Shown here piece by piece: positions 27,666-36,127 of a stretch of 64,000 nucleotides of DNA. The DNA is from Legionella gratiana. GTDB lineage: Bacteria > Pseudomonadota > Gammaproteobacteria > Legionellales > Legionellaceae. The stretch's first letter is position 1. Every line of letters starts with the position of its first letter. The position numbers and the translations under genes were made by a program. The stretch is from positions 448,759-512,758 of the forward strand of contig NZ_LNYE01000029.1 of NCBI RefSeq assembly GCF_001467695.1, written 5' to 3'. The notes beneath the pieces are model-generated. The model was not told the origin of the DNA. It was given only the letters and a program-made list of their open reading frames with translations, and made no database searches.

Positions 27666-27842
27666 AATGTCTCCCGTCCTTTTGGTATGCAATGTACGTG
27701 TTGTTCCATTAGATATTAATCTTACTTCTAAATTGTATAAATGCAATGTTATTTGATTATTTTTTACTAAATTGTTGTATTAAATTGAAAGTTTTTAGTT
27801 TATTTAGAGATTAACTCATTGAAATGATGCTTTTTTTCAAGA

Positions 27843-27872
27843 TTGTGATACTTTTAATTTATTGGCTATAGT
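27843..27872 (+). promoter_or_regulatory. Promoter for the glycan-modification operon
   Basis: TTGTGA at 27843-27848 and TATAGT at 27867-27872 are 18 bp apart. Transcription would start near 27879, so the TTG at 27862 cannot be the start codon; this supports the ATG at 27940. Confidence 0.45.
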
Positions 27873-27939
27873 ATTGTTCATCAAACTAAGTTTTTATAAG
27901 GTAAGTGAATTGATAGACAACACGCAACAGGTAAGCTTC

Positions 27940-28788
27940 ATGGAAAGGCTTAAGCATTTGTTTAAGCTTCTTCGCATATCGCATTGGACTAAAGGTGCGT
28001 TTGTAATGCTTGGATTTTGTTATACACCTATTCCTGGATATTTTATTCCTGCAGTATTAGCTACCTTGGCTTTTTGCCTTATTTCCAGTGCTGTGTATGT
28101 TTATAATGATATTGAAGATCGAACCGAAGATAGTTTACACCCCCATAAACGACATAGACCATTAGCAAGTGAGAAAATTACAGTTTCTGAGGCAATTTTT
28201 ATGCTGTTTTTGCTTTTACTTGCTGGGCTTACTTTAGGTTGGTTAATTTCCAAAAAATTAGCAATTATTCTTTGTATTTATTTAGTAATAAATATAGCTT
28301 ATAACCATCTTTTTAAACTTATTCCTGTTATCGATGTGCTTTGTATTGCCGCGGGATTCCTGCTGCGTGTGTTGGCTGGTACTGCAGGTATTGGTTTAGC
28401 TATTTCTGTTTGGCTTATTATTGCAGCAACGTTAGTGAGCCTTTTTATTGCCTTAAATAAACGCAGAATGGAAATGCAATTAGGCCTAAAACATACAACA
28501 CGTAAAGTATTGAAGAAGTATAATCCTTTAATGCTTCATTGGTTAATAATTGCTATAGGTGCTGCTAGCTTTCTTACTTATGTTTTTTATATTATTTACG
28601 CAAGAGATCAGTCCTTTTATTTTATGTTGACTGTACCTTTTGCAGCGATCGCATTATGGCGTTTTGCTTGGCTTGCAATGCAAGACCTTGAAAATGACGA
28701 TCCTGTAATCGTTTTTTTAAGCGATCGGTTATCACGAATTAATCTTTGGTGCTTTATTGTTTTAACTTTTATGGCATTAGCTCAATGA
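27940..28788 (+). CDS. UbiA-family prenyltransferase, DPPR-synthase-like
   Basis: 282 aa, about eight membrane helices. The UbiA active-site motif is NDIEDRTEDSLHPHKRHRPL (residues 56-75), which matches the NDxxDxxxDxxHPxKxxRP of decaprenyl-phosphate 5-phosphoribosyltransferase (mycobacterial Rv3806c) better than that of quinone prenyltransferases. Such enzymes start decaprenyl-phosphoryl-arabinose synthesis from PRPP. The GT-C transferase gene overlaps its stop (ATGA), so the two are probably coupled. The oxidoreductase pair (DprE1/2-like) that would complete the pathway is not in the window. Confidence 0.8.
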   Translation: MERLKHLFKLLRISHWTKGAFVMLGFCYTPIPGYFIPAVLATLAFCLISSAVYVYNDIEDRTEDSLHPHKRHRPLASEKITVSEAIFMLFLLLLAGLTLGWLISKKLAIILCIYLVINIAYNHLFKLIPVIDVLCIAAGFLLRVLAGTAGIGLAISVWLIIAATLVSLFIALNKRRMEMQLGLKHTTRKVLKKYNPLMLHWLIIAIGAASFLTYVFYIIYARDQSFYFMLTVPFAAIALWRFAWLAMQDLENDDPVIVFLSDRLSRINLWCFIVLTFMALAQ

Positions 28789-30320
28789 AATCTGAATTAC
28801 GCTGGTATGATTGTATTTTCATTGTATTATTTTTCTATTTACTGATTTTACAAATACAGGCGATCTGGCCATTTACCATTGATGATATGTATATCTCCTT
28901 GCGCTATTCGAGACATTGGGTAGCAGGTAACGGTTTATTGTGGAATGTACAAGCTCCTCCAGTGGAAGGTTATTCAAATTTTCTTTTTGTTGCACTTGGA
29001 GCTTTAACACTCCTTTTAAAAGGGAATCCAATTATTGTTTTAAAAATTGCAGGATTAATTGGACTTTATTTTACCTGTTATTTTATCTACTTAATTAGTC
29101 GATTTTGGTTTTCTAAACGAAAATCACTCCTCCCTTGTTTGGGTTTATTACTTTACAAAGGGCAAATTATTTGGGCAATTAGTGGTTTGGAAACAGCTGT
29201 TTACCAAGCATTTATTTGTGGGACTGTATATTTCTGCTTCAGAGGAATGGGATATCAATTGTTCCCCCATTCTCGTAGCAAATCAGAAAACATTTACTTT
29301 ATTTTTGCGGGATTATTTCTTGCACTTGCGGGAATGACTCGACCGGAAGCTCCAGCTTTAATGATATTATTTTTTATTTTGCTTTGTTGGGATAGACCTC
29401 AAAAAGAAATAAAACATTATTGGCAAGGAGTGTTTCTTTTCTGTGCGGCTCTTGCTCTATTTTATGGACCTTATTTTTTATGGCGTCTCACTTATTTTGG
29501 ATTTCTTTTTCCTAATTCAGTGTATTGTAAAGGATTATCTAATGTTTTTACGTTGACTTTAGATAGAAATTATTTAAAGTTGATATGGCCATTTGCTCTT
29601 CTTGCTCTACCTGCCTGTAGTATGTCTGAAGGAAAGCGACATTATTTTTTATGGTTGCCTAGTGTTTTGTATTTAATAATGTTGGTAAATTCAGATCCAA
29701 TAGTTGCTTTTGATAATCGTCTTTTTTTACCTGCATTTGCGTTGCTTCTTCCTTTAGCATTGCTAGGGATTAGTACTTTGGTAGACGCTTTTTGGCAAAA
29801 AAGAGATTTTGTTTTTAACACACTTTTTTATTTAATCTATTTTACAGTAGTATTCTTTTTTATACCGAAAATGAGTTTGTCAGATTATCGTTATTTTTAT
29901 CAAAATCCTATTCGAGGAGAGCAGTTACGTATTAAGGTAGTAGATTGGTTAAATAGTCATGTTGCTTTTGGGGCTTCAGTGGTTTTGGCCGATTGTGGAC
30001 TGATACCTTATTTAAGTCATTTAAATTTTATTGATTCATATTGCTTAAATAATTTAACAATGGCGCATTATCCTGAAAAACTCAGGTATGAACTATTTTG
30101 CAACACTATTTTGCATAAAAAACCAGAAGTTATTATTTTGACTTCATTAATTGAACAAAGAAAAGTAATATATACGCCTAGTGATGTTTGTTTAAAGAAA
30201 TTGTTAAACAAGCAAAATAAGTATACATTAAGTCAAATTTACATGACTAATAATTCTGATTCAATTTATCGTTATGAGATATATACAAACTCTTCTGTTA
30301 TTTCACCGATTAGTCAATAG
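28785..30320 (+). CDS. GT-C family membrane glycosyltransferase (AftB-like)
   Basis: 511 aa with 10-12 membrane helices. The first loop carries the catalytic-type DD in FTIDDMYISLRYSRHW (D33, D34), followed by NGLLWN and PPVEGYSNFL. This motif set is typical of polyprenyl-phosphate-sugar-using GT-C enzymes related to arabinofuranosyltransferase AftB and pilin-arabinosylating enzymes. A small periplasmic C-terminal domain follows. The ATG overlaps the UbiA-like stop; the frame's earlier TTG at 28746 lies inside that gene. It probably moves a pentose or hexose from the lipid carrier made by its neighbour onto a surface glycan or protein. Confidence 0.75.
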   Translation: MKSELRWYDCIFIVLFFYLLILQIQAIWPFTIDDMYISLRYSRHWVAGNGLLWNVQAPPVEGYSNFLFVALGALTLLLKGNPIIVLKIAGLIGLYFTCYFIYLISRFWFSKRKSLLPCLGLLLYKGQIIWAISGLETAVYQAFICGTVYFCFRGMGYQLFPHSRSKSENIYFIFAGLFLALAGMTRPEAPALMILFFILLCWDRPQKEIKHYWQGVFLFCAALALFYGPYFLWRLTYFGFLFPNSVYCKGLSNVFTLTLDRNYLKLIWPFALLALPACSMSEGKRHYFLWLPSVLYLIMLVNSDPIVAFDNRLFLPAFALLLPLALLGISTLVDAFWQKRDFVFNTLFYLIYFTVVFFFIPKMSLSDYRYFYQNPIRGEQLRIKVVDWLNSHVAFGASVVLADCGLIPYLSHLNFIDSYCLNNLTMAHYPEKLRYELFCNTILHKKPEVIILTSLIEQRKVIYTPSDVCLKKLLNKQNKYTLSQIYMTNNSDSIYRYEIYTNSSVISPISQ

Positions 30321-30425
30321 TTTTTTTATCAAAGTTTTTCATTATAAAGAGCGATTTTTTGGTGTTATGAATGCAAACTTCATGTACTATCTCTTCATCA
30401 CAAATGAGTTCAGAAGGATTAGTAT

Positions 30426-32297
30426 ATGATCGAAATTGTGAAAATTTTTTTGAAGAGGTTGTATCTAAAATCACCCGTTCTTCTGAATGATATTCTTGCA
30501 ATTCCTATAGCTTGGTATGCTGCTTATTGGTTACGTTATAATTTGCAACCCTTCCCGGAAATACTTACGTCTACACATTCGTTTATTGCTTTGGTTTTGT
30601 TAACAATTATTCAGGTGACTTGCTATTTCTATTTTAAAACATATCGAGGTTTATGGCGTTTTTTTTCATTAAACGATGTAATTAGAATATTGAAAGCATC
30701 TTTGACTGCCACGATAATAGTAATTCCTGTTTTGTATCTAACTTCTATTCTTCATGAACTGCCTCGTTCATTATTTCCTTTGTACGATGTTATTTTAACT
30801 GCTTTTCTTTGTGGTGGTAGGCTATTGAGACGGATTTATTGGGATCAACAAGCTAGAGGCAGTCAGACGGCCGAAATAAAGCGAGTGCTTATTGTCGGTG
30901 CTGGTATGGCTGGTGAGGGTTTAGTCCGAGATTTAAAACGTAGCCATCAGTACAAGCCGATTGGTTTTATTGATGATAACTTATCTAAGAAAGGCTTAGA
31001 AGTTCACGGGGTCCCAGTCTTGGGAACTACAAGTCAAATTACCATGCGAGTTCGAGAATATACAATTGATTTGATTTTTATTGCTATTCCTTCAGCAAGT
31101 TCTTCAATTATGCGGCGTATCGTAACCTATTGCGAAAATAGTAATGTTCCTTTCAGTACACTCCCAGGCCTCAATGATTTAGCCTCTGGTAGAGTTGAAG
31201 TGAATGCCTTAAGGCCGGTAAATATAGAAGACTTATTAGGAAGAGAACAAGTTCATTTGCAATGGGATAAGTTAATCGCCGGAATTTCTGAAAAAAGAGT
31301 ATTGGTAACTGGCGGAGGAGGATCCATTGGCTCTGAATTATGCAGGCAAATTTTGGCTCTTAAACCCCAAAGTTTGGTAATTGTTGACAATAGTGAATTT
31401 AATTTATACCAAATTGAACTTGAGTTGAAACAGAGCTTTCCAGATATTCCTTTAGAACTTAAATTGGTGAGTGTTACTGATGAAGTAGCTATTAATCATC
31501 TGTTTTCTGATTACTCTCCTGAAATTGTATTTCATGCTGCTGCTTATAAACATGTTCCTCTTTTGCAAAATCAAATACGTGTTGCTGTTTTGAATAATAT
31601 TTTAGGAACTCAGATTGTTGCAAAAGCCAGTGTATTTGCTCATACTGAAAAATTTATTTTAATTTCCACTGATAAAGCAGTAAATCCAACTAATATTATG
31701 GGAACTACCAAGAGAGTTGCAGAAATTTTTTGTCAGAATTTGAATAGTAGAGTAAAGACTCAATTTATTACAGTTCGTTTTGGTAATGTTTTAGGTTCTG
31801 CCGGAAGTGTGGTTCCACTGTTTCAAAAACAATTGCAAAGTGGTGGTCCAATAAAGGTAACTCATCCCGATATGCAACGATATTTTATGACTATACCCGA
31901 AGCAAGCCAGTTAATTTTGCAGGCTATGGTTAATGGACAAGGTGGTGAAATTTTTGTGCTTGATATGGGCGAGCCGATTAAAATCAGCTACTTGGCAGAG
32001 CAAATGATCCGTTTGGCAGGGAAAGAGCCCGGAAAAGATATCATGATCGAATACACGGGTTTACGTCCAGGAGAAAAATTGTTTGAGGAGCTTTTCCATG
32101 AGTCAGAACAATTGGATTCAACCGAACATGAGAAATTATTCAAAGCAAAGTTTCGTGAATTAAATTGGGATGAGCTCATGCAAACAATGAATTTACTCAA
32201 CAATGCGTGCAAAGAAAACCAAGAGGATGAATTACTTATTTTATTGAAGAGCTTGGTTCCCGAATTACACACAACTGTTCTAAAGACAGTATGTTAA
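30426..32297 (+). CDS. WbpM/CapD-like membrane nucleotide-sugar 4,6-dehydratase
   Basis: 623 aa. N-terminus with four membrane helices, a CoA-binding-like first Rossmann domain (VLIVGAGMAGEGLVRDLKR), then a second Rossmann domain with VLVTGGGGSIGSELCRQIL, HAAAYKHVPLL and STDKAVNPTNIMGTTKR, the TDK/M/K catalytic set of long WbpM-type UDP-GlcNAc C6-dehydratases. LRPGEKLFEEL is the usual end motif. It makes UDP-4-keto-6-deoxy sugars for LPS O-antigen or QuiNAc/FucNAc residues. GAAGGATTAGT precedes the ATG at 30426. Confidence 0.9.
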   Translation: MIEIVKIFLKRLYLKSPVLLNDILAIPIAWYAAYWLRYNLQPFPEILTSTHSFIALVLLTIIQVTCYFYFKTYRGLWRFFSLNDVIRILKASLTATIIVIPVLYLTSILHELPRSLFPLYDVILTAFLCGGRLLRRIYWDQQARGSQTAEIKRVLIVGAGMAGEGLVRDLKRSHQYKPIGFIDDNLSKKGLEVHGVPVLGTTSQITMRVREYTIDLIFIAIPSASSSIMRRIVTYCENSNVPFSTLPGLNDLASGRVEVNALRPVNIEDLLGREQVHLQWDKLIAGISEKRVLVTGGGGSIGSELCRQILALKPQSLVIVDNSEFNLYQIELELKQSFPDIPLELKLVSVTDEVAINHLFSDYSPEIVFHAAAYKHVPLLQNQIRVAVLNNILGTQIVAKASVFAHTEKFILISTDKAVNPTNIMGTTKRVAEIFCQNLNSRVKTQFITVRFGNVLGSAGSVVPLFQKQLQSGGPIKVTHPDMQRYFMTIPEASQLILQAMVNGQGGEIFVLDMGEPIKISYLAEQMIRLAGKEPGKDIMIEYTGLRPGEKLFEELFHESEQLDSTEHEKLFKAKFRELNWDELMQTMNLLNNACKENQEDELLILLKSLVPELHTTVLKTVC

Positions 32298-32325
32298 TTC
32301 CACCTTTTTAAGGTAGAGGTATTTT

Positions 32326-32502
32326 AACCTAGAAAAAGCAGTTGGGTCTTACTATGCGAGCTTAAAAGTACTTAACCTTCCTGATTTTTTTAAATTTTTT
32401 TGTGAAAGTAGTTACCACTACGGTGAACAAAAAAATTTAAAAAATCCAACATCTTCAGCACTTTTAACTCGCTCACTATGGAATCACCGTTTTTTCTAGG
32501 TT
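32326..32502. repeat. 177-bp imperfect palindrome, MITE-like
   Basis: The ends AACCTAGAAAAA (32326-32337) and TTTTTCTAGGTT (32491-32502) are exact reverse complements. Inside, GCGAGCTTAAAAGTAC (left) faces GCACTTTTAACTCGC (right), and a TTTTTTAAATTTTTTTGT stretch faces ACAAAAAAATTTAAAAAA. The two halves pair over most of their length around a centre near 32414. Terminal inverted repeats without a gene suggest a miniature inverted-repeat element or a very large terminator/processing hairpin between the dehydratase gene and csaA. Confidence 0.75.
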
Positions 32503-32535
32503 TAATTTTTAATTAAGAGAAAAGAGGTTTTTGAA

Positions 32536-32871
32536 ATGATAGTTTCTTATGATGATTTTGCAAAAATAGAATTGCGTTCTGGCACAGTTGTTAAAGTTGA
32601 AGAATTTCCACGTACAAAGAAACCAGCATATAAGGTATGGGTTGATTTTGGTAAGGATATAGGTATCTTGCAAACTTCTGCACAAGTCACAGTCCATTAC
32701 ACTCCGGAGTCTTTATTGGGACGATCCGTAGTAGGATGTGTCAATTTAGGCGAAAAGAATATTGCAGGTTTTATATCTCAGTTTTTATTAGTTGGATTTT
32801 CTGATGAGAATGGAGCTATATGTTTGATTACAACTGATCCAAAAGTACCTAATGGACAAAAGTTACATTAA
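32536..32871 (+). CDS. csaA: tRNA-binding domain protein CsaA
   Basis: 111 aa of OB-fold EMAP/CsaA type: FAKIELRSGTVVKVEEFP, KPAYKVWVDFG, LLGRSVVGCVNLGEKNIAGF and SQFLLVGF match CsaA along its full length (about 110 aa). CsaA is a dimeric tRNA-binding protein with chaperone-like, export-related activity. AGAGAAAAGAGG precedes the ATG. Single gene between the palindromic element and a convergent permease. Confidence 0.93.
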   Translation: MIVSYDDFAKIELRSGTVVKVEEFPRTKKPAYKVWVDFGKDIGILQTSAQVTVHYTPESLLGRSVVGCVNLGEKNIAGFISQFLLVGFSDENGAICLITTDPKVPNGQKLH

Positions 32872-32896
32872 TTGTATGTCCCCCTGAACAGTACAA

Positions 32897-34378
32897 TCAA
32901 ACTGGGGGAAATAGATCATGAAATTTAACTCGAGTTTTTAAGTGTAAAGCTTTTTTCCTCTTCTTGGATAAATCAAAGATCTTATATATTATTATAGGAA
33001 TCACAAAGCTAACCATACCAATATAGAAAGCGATTTTATAGGTTGGATCTTTATTGAGTACTAAGAAAAACAACGCAATAAACATGAGTATGATTGCAAG
33101 AATCCCGGTATAGGGTGAATATGGGGTTACATAGCGGAGATTTGCTGTTGTATATCCTGCTTGATATAATCTGCTTCTAAAACGAATCTGTGATGTGCAT
33201 AAAGATATCCATGCAAGTGTACCCGTAAAACCAGATACAAGCAGTAGGGCTATATAGAGCTTTGTTTGTCCAAAAAAGTAACCTACACCCAAAAGGATCC
33301 AAATGGTTATTAATGTTGCAATAACCGCATTTCTGGGTACAGAATTTTCATTAAATTTTGCAAAGGTATGCGGTGCCATTCCATCACGGGCTAGGGCATT
33401 CAAAGCGCGTACAGTGCCGTAAAATCCAGAATTAGCACAAGATAAAGTTGCACTAAGGGTCACAAAGCTGGTTACTGTTCCGGCCCATTTTAGATTATAG
33501 AAATTGAGTGCATCAGCAAATACTGAGTTTGATAAACCTGCTTTTTGCCAAGGAAAAATTAATACCAAGCAAAATACCGGAATAATGTAGATGAAAAGAA
33601 TTCTTAAAGTGACATTTCTAATAGCATGTGGAATCATTCTTGCCGGATTTTCTGATTCTCCAGCAGCAAGACCAATGATTTCAGATCCTTGATAATTCAC
33701 TAACAAAAGAACCATGGCTGTTAACAACGGCATAGTTCCATTAGGAAGAAAGCCGCCGTCACCCAAAATATATCTAGTTCCAATTATGCCATTAGACGCT
33801 GTACCATGAATTAAGCCAAAGAAAATTAAAATCGATAGAATAACAAAGCCTAATAAAGCTAAAATTTTAATTAAAGCAAGCCAAAACTCAATTTCTCCAA
33901 AAGTATCTACTTTTGCAAGGTTAATATAAGTAATAAGTAAACCAAAACAAATGGCCCATACATAGCCATTTACCCCAGTAAACATTTCCATAATTATCCC
34001 CCCCGCCACACATTCAGCGGGGATATACGCCACCCAACTAATCCAATAAGACCACCCCACACCACAAGCAACTGATGGAGATATAAAGTCAGCAGTATAA
34101 GTAACGAAGGAACCTGAAATGGGAATAGCTACAGCAAGTTCACCCATACAAAGCATGGTTAAGAAAATGATTAAACCGCCTAATATATAAGCTAAAAATA
34201 CAGAGGGTCCGACCAGGTTTATGACTTCACCTGTGCCTAAAAAGTAGCCTGAACCAATAATCCCCCCCAATGCAATAAGTTGCACATGACGGTCTTTTAA
34301 TCTGCGGCTATAACCACTGTCTTTAACGGTTCTTTCTGTCTCTACTGTACTATTTTTCACGAGCTGTTTATTTCTCAC
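32897..34378 (-). CDS. Amino-acid permease, APC superfamily (AAT family)
   Basis: 493 aa, about 12 membrane helices after a hydrophilic 30-residue N-terminus. The first helix holds LIALGGIIGSGYFLGTGEVI, the substrate-binding GxIGxG region of AAT-family importers. GSEIIGLAAGESENPARMIP and ARDGMAPHTFAKFNENSVP are further AAT signatures. It takes up an amino acid by proton symport; specificity cannot be read. Monocistronic and convergent with csaA; CCCCC and GGGGG at about 32880-32909 could form a weak shared terminator. Confidence 0.9.
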   Translation of the reverse strand: MRNKQLVKNSTVETERTVKDSGYSRRLKDRHVQLIALGGIIGSGYFLGTGEVINLVGPSVFLAYILGGLIIFLTMLCMGELAVAIPISGSFVTYTADFISPSVACGVGWSYWISWVAYIPAECVAGGIIMEMFTGVNGYVWAICFGLLITYINLAKVDTFGEIEFWLALIKILALLGFVILSILIFFGLIHGTASNGIIGTRYILGDGGFLPNGTMPLLTAMVLLLVNYQGSEIIGLAAGESENPARMIPHAIRNVTLRILFIYIIPVFCLVLIFPWQKAGLSNSVFADALNFYNLKWAGTVTSFVTLSATLSCANSGFYGTVRALNALARDGMAPHTFAKFNENSVPRNAVIATLITIWILLGVGYFFGQTKLYIALLLVSGFTGTLAWISLCTSQIRFRSRLYQAGYTTANLRYVTPYSPYTGILAIILMFIALFFLVLNKDPTYKIAFYIGMVSFVIPIIIYKIFDLSKKRKKALHLKTRVKFHDLFPPV

Positions 34379-34757
34379 AGGTTGACATGATTTTGGTGAC
34401 GCTATGTTATATTCATCTGCAATAATTTAAAACTATTCTTAATTAAAAAAGCAGAAAAATATTTCCTATGTTACATTAAATTCATTTTCTACTGATGTAG
34501 AAAATTATTCAGCATACCATTATAAATTATTTTTTATCTATTTGAATATTTTTTTGCTAGTTTGGTGAAAAATATTGTTAACTAAAGTTAGGACATTCAT
34601 ATTTAGTTTTGCAAGAACGAGCAAAAAAAGCCAATTTTATTTTATTTTTCAATAAAACTAATTACTCAACGATTCTATTTCGTTTTAGGTTAGAACAAAA
34701 CAAATAATGCGTATAAGCTGTTGCATCATCATTTAACTTAAGTATACTTTTTCATAA
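34379..34757. other. AT-rich intergenic region upstream of tRNA-Thr
   Basis: No open frame of interest. It must hold the promoters of the permease (minus) and the tRNA (plus); AT content is too high to pick boxes with confidence. Confidence 0.4.
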
Positions 34758-34830
34758 GCCGCTGTAGCTCAGTTGGTAGAGCAGTTGATTCGTAATCAAG
34801 AGGTCGGAGGTTCGACTCCTCTCAGCGGCA
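34758..34830 (+). tRNA. tRNA-Thr (anticodon CGT)
   Basis: The 73-nt cloverleaf has acceptor arms GCCGCTG and CAGCGGC, D-loop AGTTGGTAGA, anticodon loop TTCGTAA (anticodon CGT) and T-arm GAGGTTCGACTCCTC; CCA is not encoded. The top pair of the anticodon stem is a mismatch, as in other bacterial tRNA-Thr(CGT). Such tRNA 3' ends are common island attachment sites. Confidence 0.95.
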
Positions 34831-35124
34831 TGGTAAAATCAATGAGTTACAAATAGAAAGTTAAAAATTGAAAAAATTTGGTACCGTTTTTGGTACCAGT
34901 TTTGAAATGTAATTAATAGACATTAATTGATATCAAAATAACATTAGGTATTCTGGTTCTTTCCCAATTAGGAGCAGCTTTAATCATTCGCAGAACACCC
35001 TAACACGAACCCTATAATTTTCTAAAACCATAAGTTCGGTTTAAATGAGAACAAAATACAATATAAATGATCATTTTGTGAGTTTATATAGATCATAGTG
35101 TAAAAAAACACTCCTTAATATGAT
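34831..35124. other. tRNA-downstream spacer with TTTGGTACC direct repeat
   Basis: TTTGGTACC occurs at 34877-34885 and again at 34889-34897, 47 bp after the tRNA. The rest is AT-rich with no supported frame. A spot just downstream of a tRNA with short direct repeats suggests an old integration site, but no second copy of the tRNA 3' end is seen in the window. Confidence 0.4.
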
Positions 35125-35152
35125 TGTCTTGATCAAATAATAAAATTATAAT
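35125..35152 (+). promoter_or_regulatory. Promoter of the short-peptide operon
   Basis: TTGTCT (35125-35130) and a perfect TATAAT (35147-35152) are 16 bp apart. The peptide's ATG lies 39 bp after the -10 box. Confidence 0.6.
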
Positions 35153-35190
35153 CCAATACTGTTATTCAAGGATATTAATTAGGAGATGTT

Positions 35191-35256
35191 ATGAACGTAT
35201 ATTATTCTAATAGAATTGATACCGACGAAGATAAGGATGAATATATGCCTTGGTAA
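35191..35256 (+). CDS. 21-aa acidic peptide, candidate RiPP precursor
   Basis: A 22-codon frame with an ideal AGGAG (35181-35185) 5 bp before the ATG and its own promoter. The peptide begins MNVYYSNRID, continues with TDEDKD and ends EYMPW: two Tyr near the N-terminus, an acidic middle with seven Asp/Glu in nine residues (10-17), and a Tyr-Met-Pro-Trp tail. There is no Cys, so it is not a lanthipeptide, bottromycin-like azole or methanobactin-type core. A perfect 8-bp hairpin follows 4 bp after the stop, then a 2OG/Fe(II) oxygenase gene. I infer a precursor peptide modified by the oxygenase (for example hydroxylation of Asp, Pro or Trp). It could instead be a regulatory leader peptide, though no repeated codon points that way. 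Confidence 0.6.
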   Translation: MNVYYSNRIDTDEDKDEYMPW

Positions 35257-35260
35257 ATAA

Positions 35261-35285
35261 AGGAGATATAAGTATCTCCTTTTAT
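35261..35285 (+). terminator. Hairpin between peptide and oxygenase genes (partial terminator)
   Basis: AGGAGATA (35261-35268), loop TAAG and TATCTCCT (35273-35280) form a perfect 8-bp stem, followed by TTTATAGTTTTAT. The T-run is interrupted by A, so read-through is likely. Such a hairpin would give more peptide than enzyme mRNA. It also contains the only AGGAG near the oxygenase start. Confidence 0.6.
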
Positions 35286-35299
35286 AGTTTTATATTGAT

Positions 35300-36058
35300 A
35301 TGAAATTAGTTTTTAACAATGATGTTCTAGCGGTCATTGATGATTTCCTGGAGCAACCATCTTTTGAAAAAATTTGGAATTTTATTCAAACTGAAAAATT
35401 CAAGTTTGTTCACTCTTCTAAATGGGTAAATGCTTTTAGTCTCGAGGATGGATCTCCTCTATGGAGCAGCGTTACTATTTCTCATCCTAGGCCGGAAGCT
35501 TGCACAACAGAGAAAGTTTACCCTACAAACTCAACCATTGATTTATTTATAAATGAATTAATTGCAAGATCCTCTGATTATTCTCATTTAATTGGTTTCA
35601 AGGATAGAGATTGGGATTTTTTCTATGCGAGACCTTATCTATATCCTAGAGGATCAGGACTTTCTTGGCATACTGATGGTAAGTATAAAATTTCAGGAGC
35701 CTATGTATATTACTGCCATCCAATTTGGGACATAAATTGGGGAGCTGAATTACTAATAAATCCTACTCCTCAACTTGATTTCGATTATCCTGAAGTGACG
35801 TTAATCAATGATAAGAAGAAAAAAGTAGGGTACCATCTAAATAGCGCTGAATTGAATAAATATGCTGATGATGGAGTTGGATATTATATTGTCCCAAAAC
35901 CCAATAGGTTGGTTATTTTTAAAAATAATATTCTGCACTGCATAAAAAAAGTAGAAAAGGCAGCTGGTAATCATGTAAGAGCATCAATAACGGGTTTTTT
36001 TATGAGCAATGAGAAAATACATGAAACGAAAGAGGCGGAAAAAGAACATTCAATCTAA
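35300..36058 (+). CDS. 2-oxoglutarate/Fe(II)-dependent oxygenase
   Basis: 252 aa with a double-stranded beta-helix prolyl-hydroxylase-like core. Iron ligands: H124 and D126 in SWHTDGK and H213 in NNILHCIKKV. The 2OG-binding basic residue is R227 in HVRASITGFF. Also NRLVIFKNN, the strand that precedes the distal His in this family. Family members hydroxylate, desaturate or cross-link amino acids, peptides or proteins. The N-terminal 90 residues may give substrate specificity. It follows the peptide gene by 43 bp, and the peptide's promoter is the nearest one. No good Shine-Dalgarno lies directly before the ATG, so expression may be low or coupled. Confidence 0.85.
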   Translation: MKLVFNNDVLAVIDDFLEQPSFEKIWNFIQTEKFKFVHSSKWVNAFSLEDGSPLWSSVTISHPRPEACTTEKVYPTNSTIDLFINELIARSSDYSHLIGFKDRDWDFFYARPYLYPRGSGLSWHTDGKYKISGAYVYYCHPIWDINWGAELLINPTPQLDFDYPEVTLINDKKKKVGYHLNSAELNKYADDGVGYYIVPKPNRLVIFKNNILHCIKKVEKAAGNHVRASITGFFMSNEKIHETKEAEKEHSI

Positions 36059-36127
36059 CAATTATTTTAATTAGTTTAGCCCCACCAAATTATAGATAAC
36101 TAATCTGAATATGCTTGGAATTATGAA

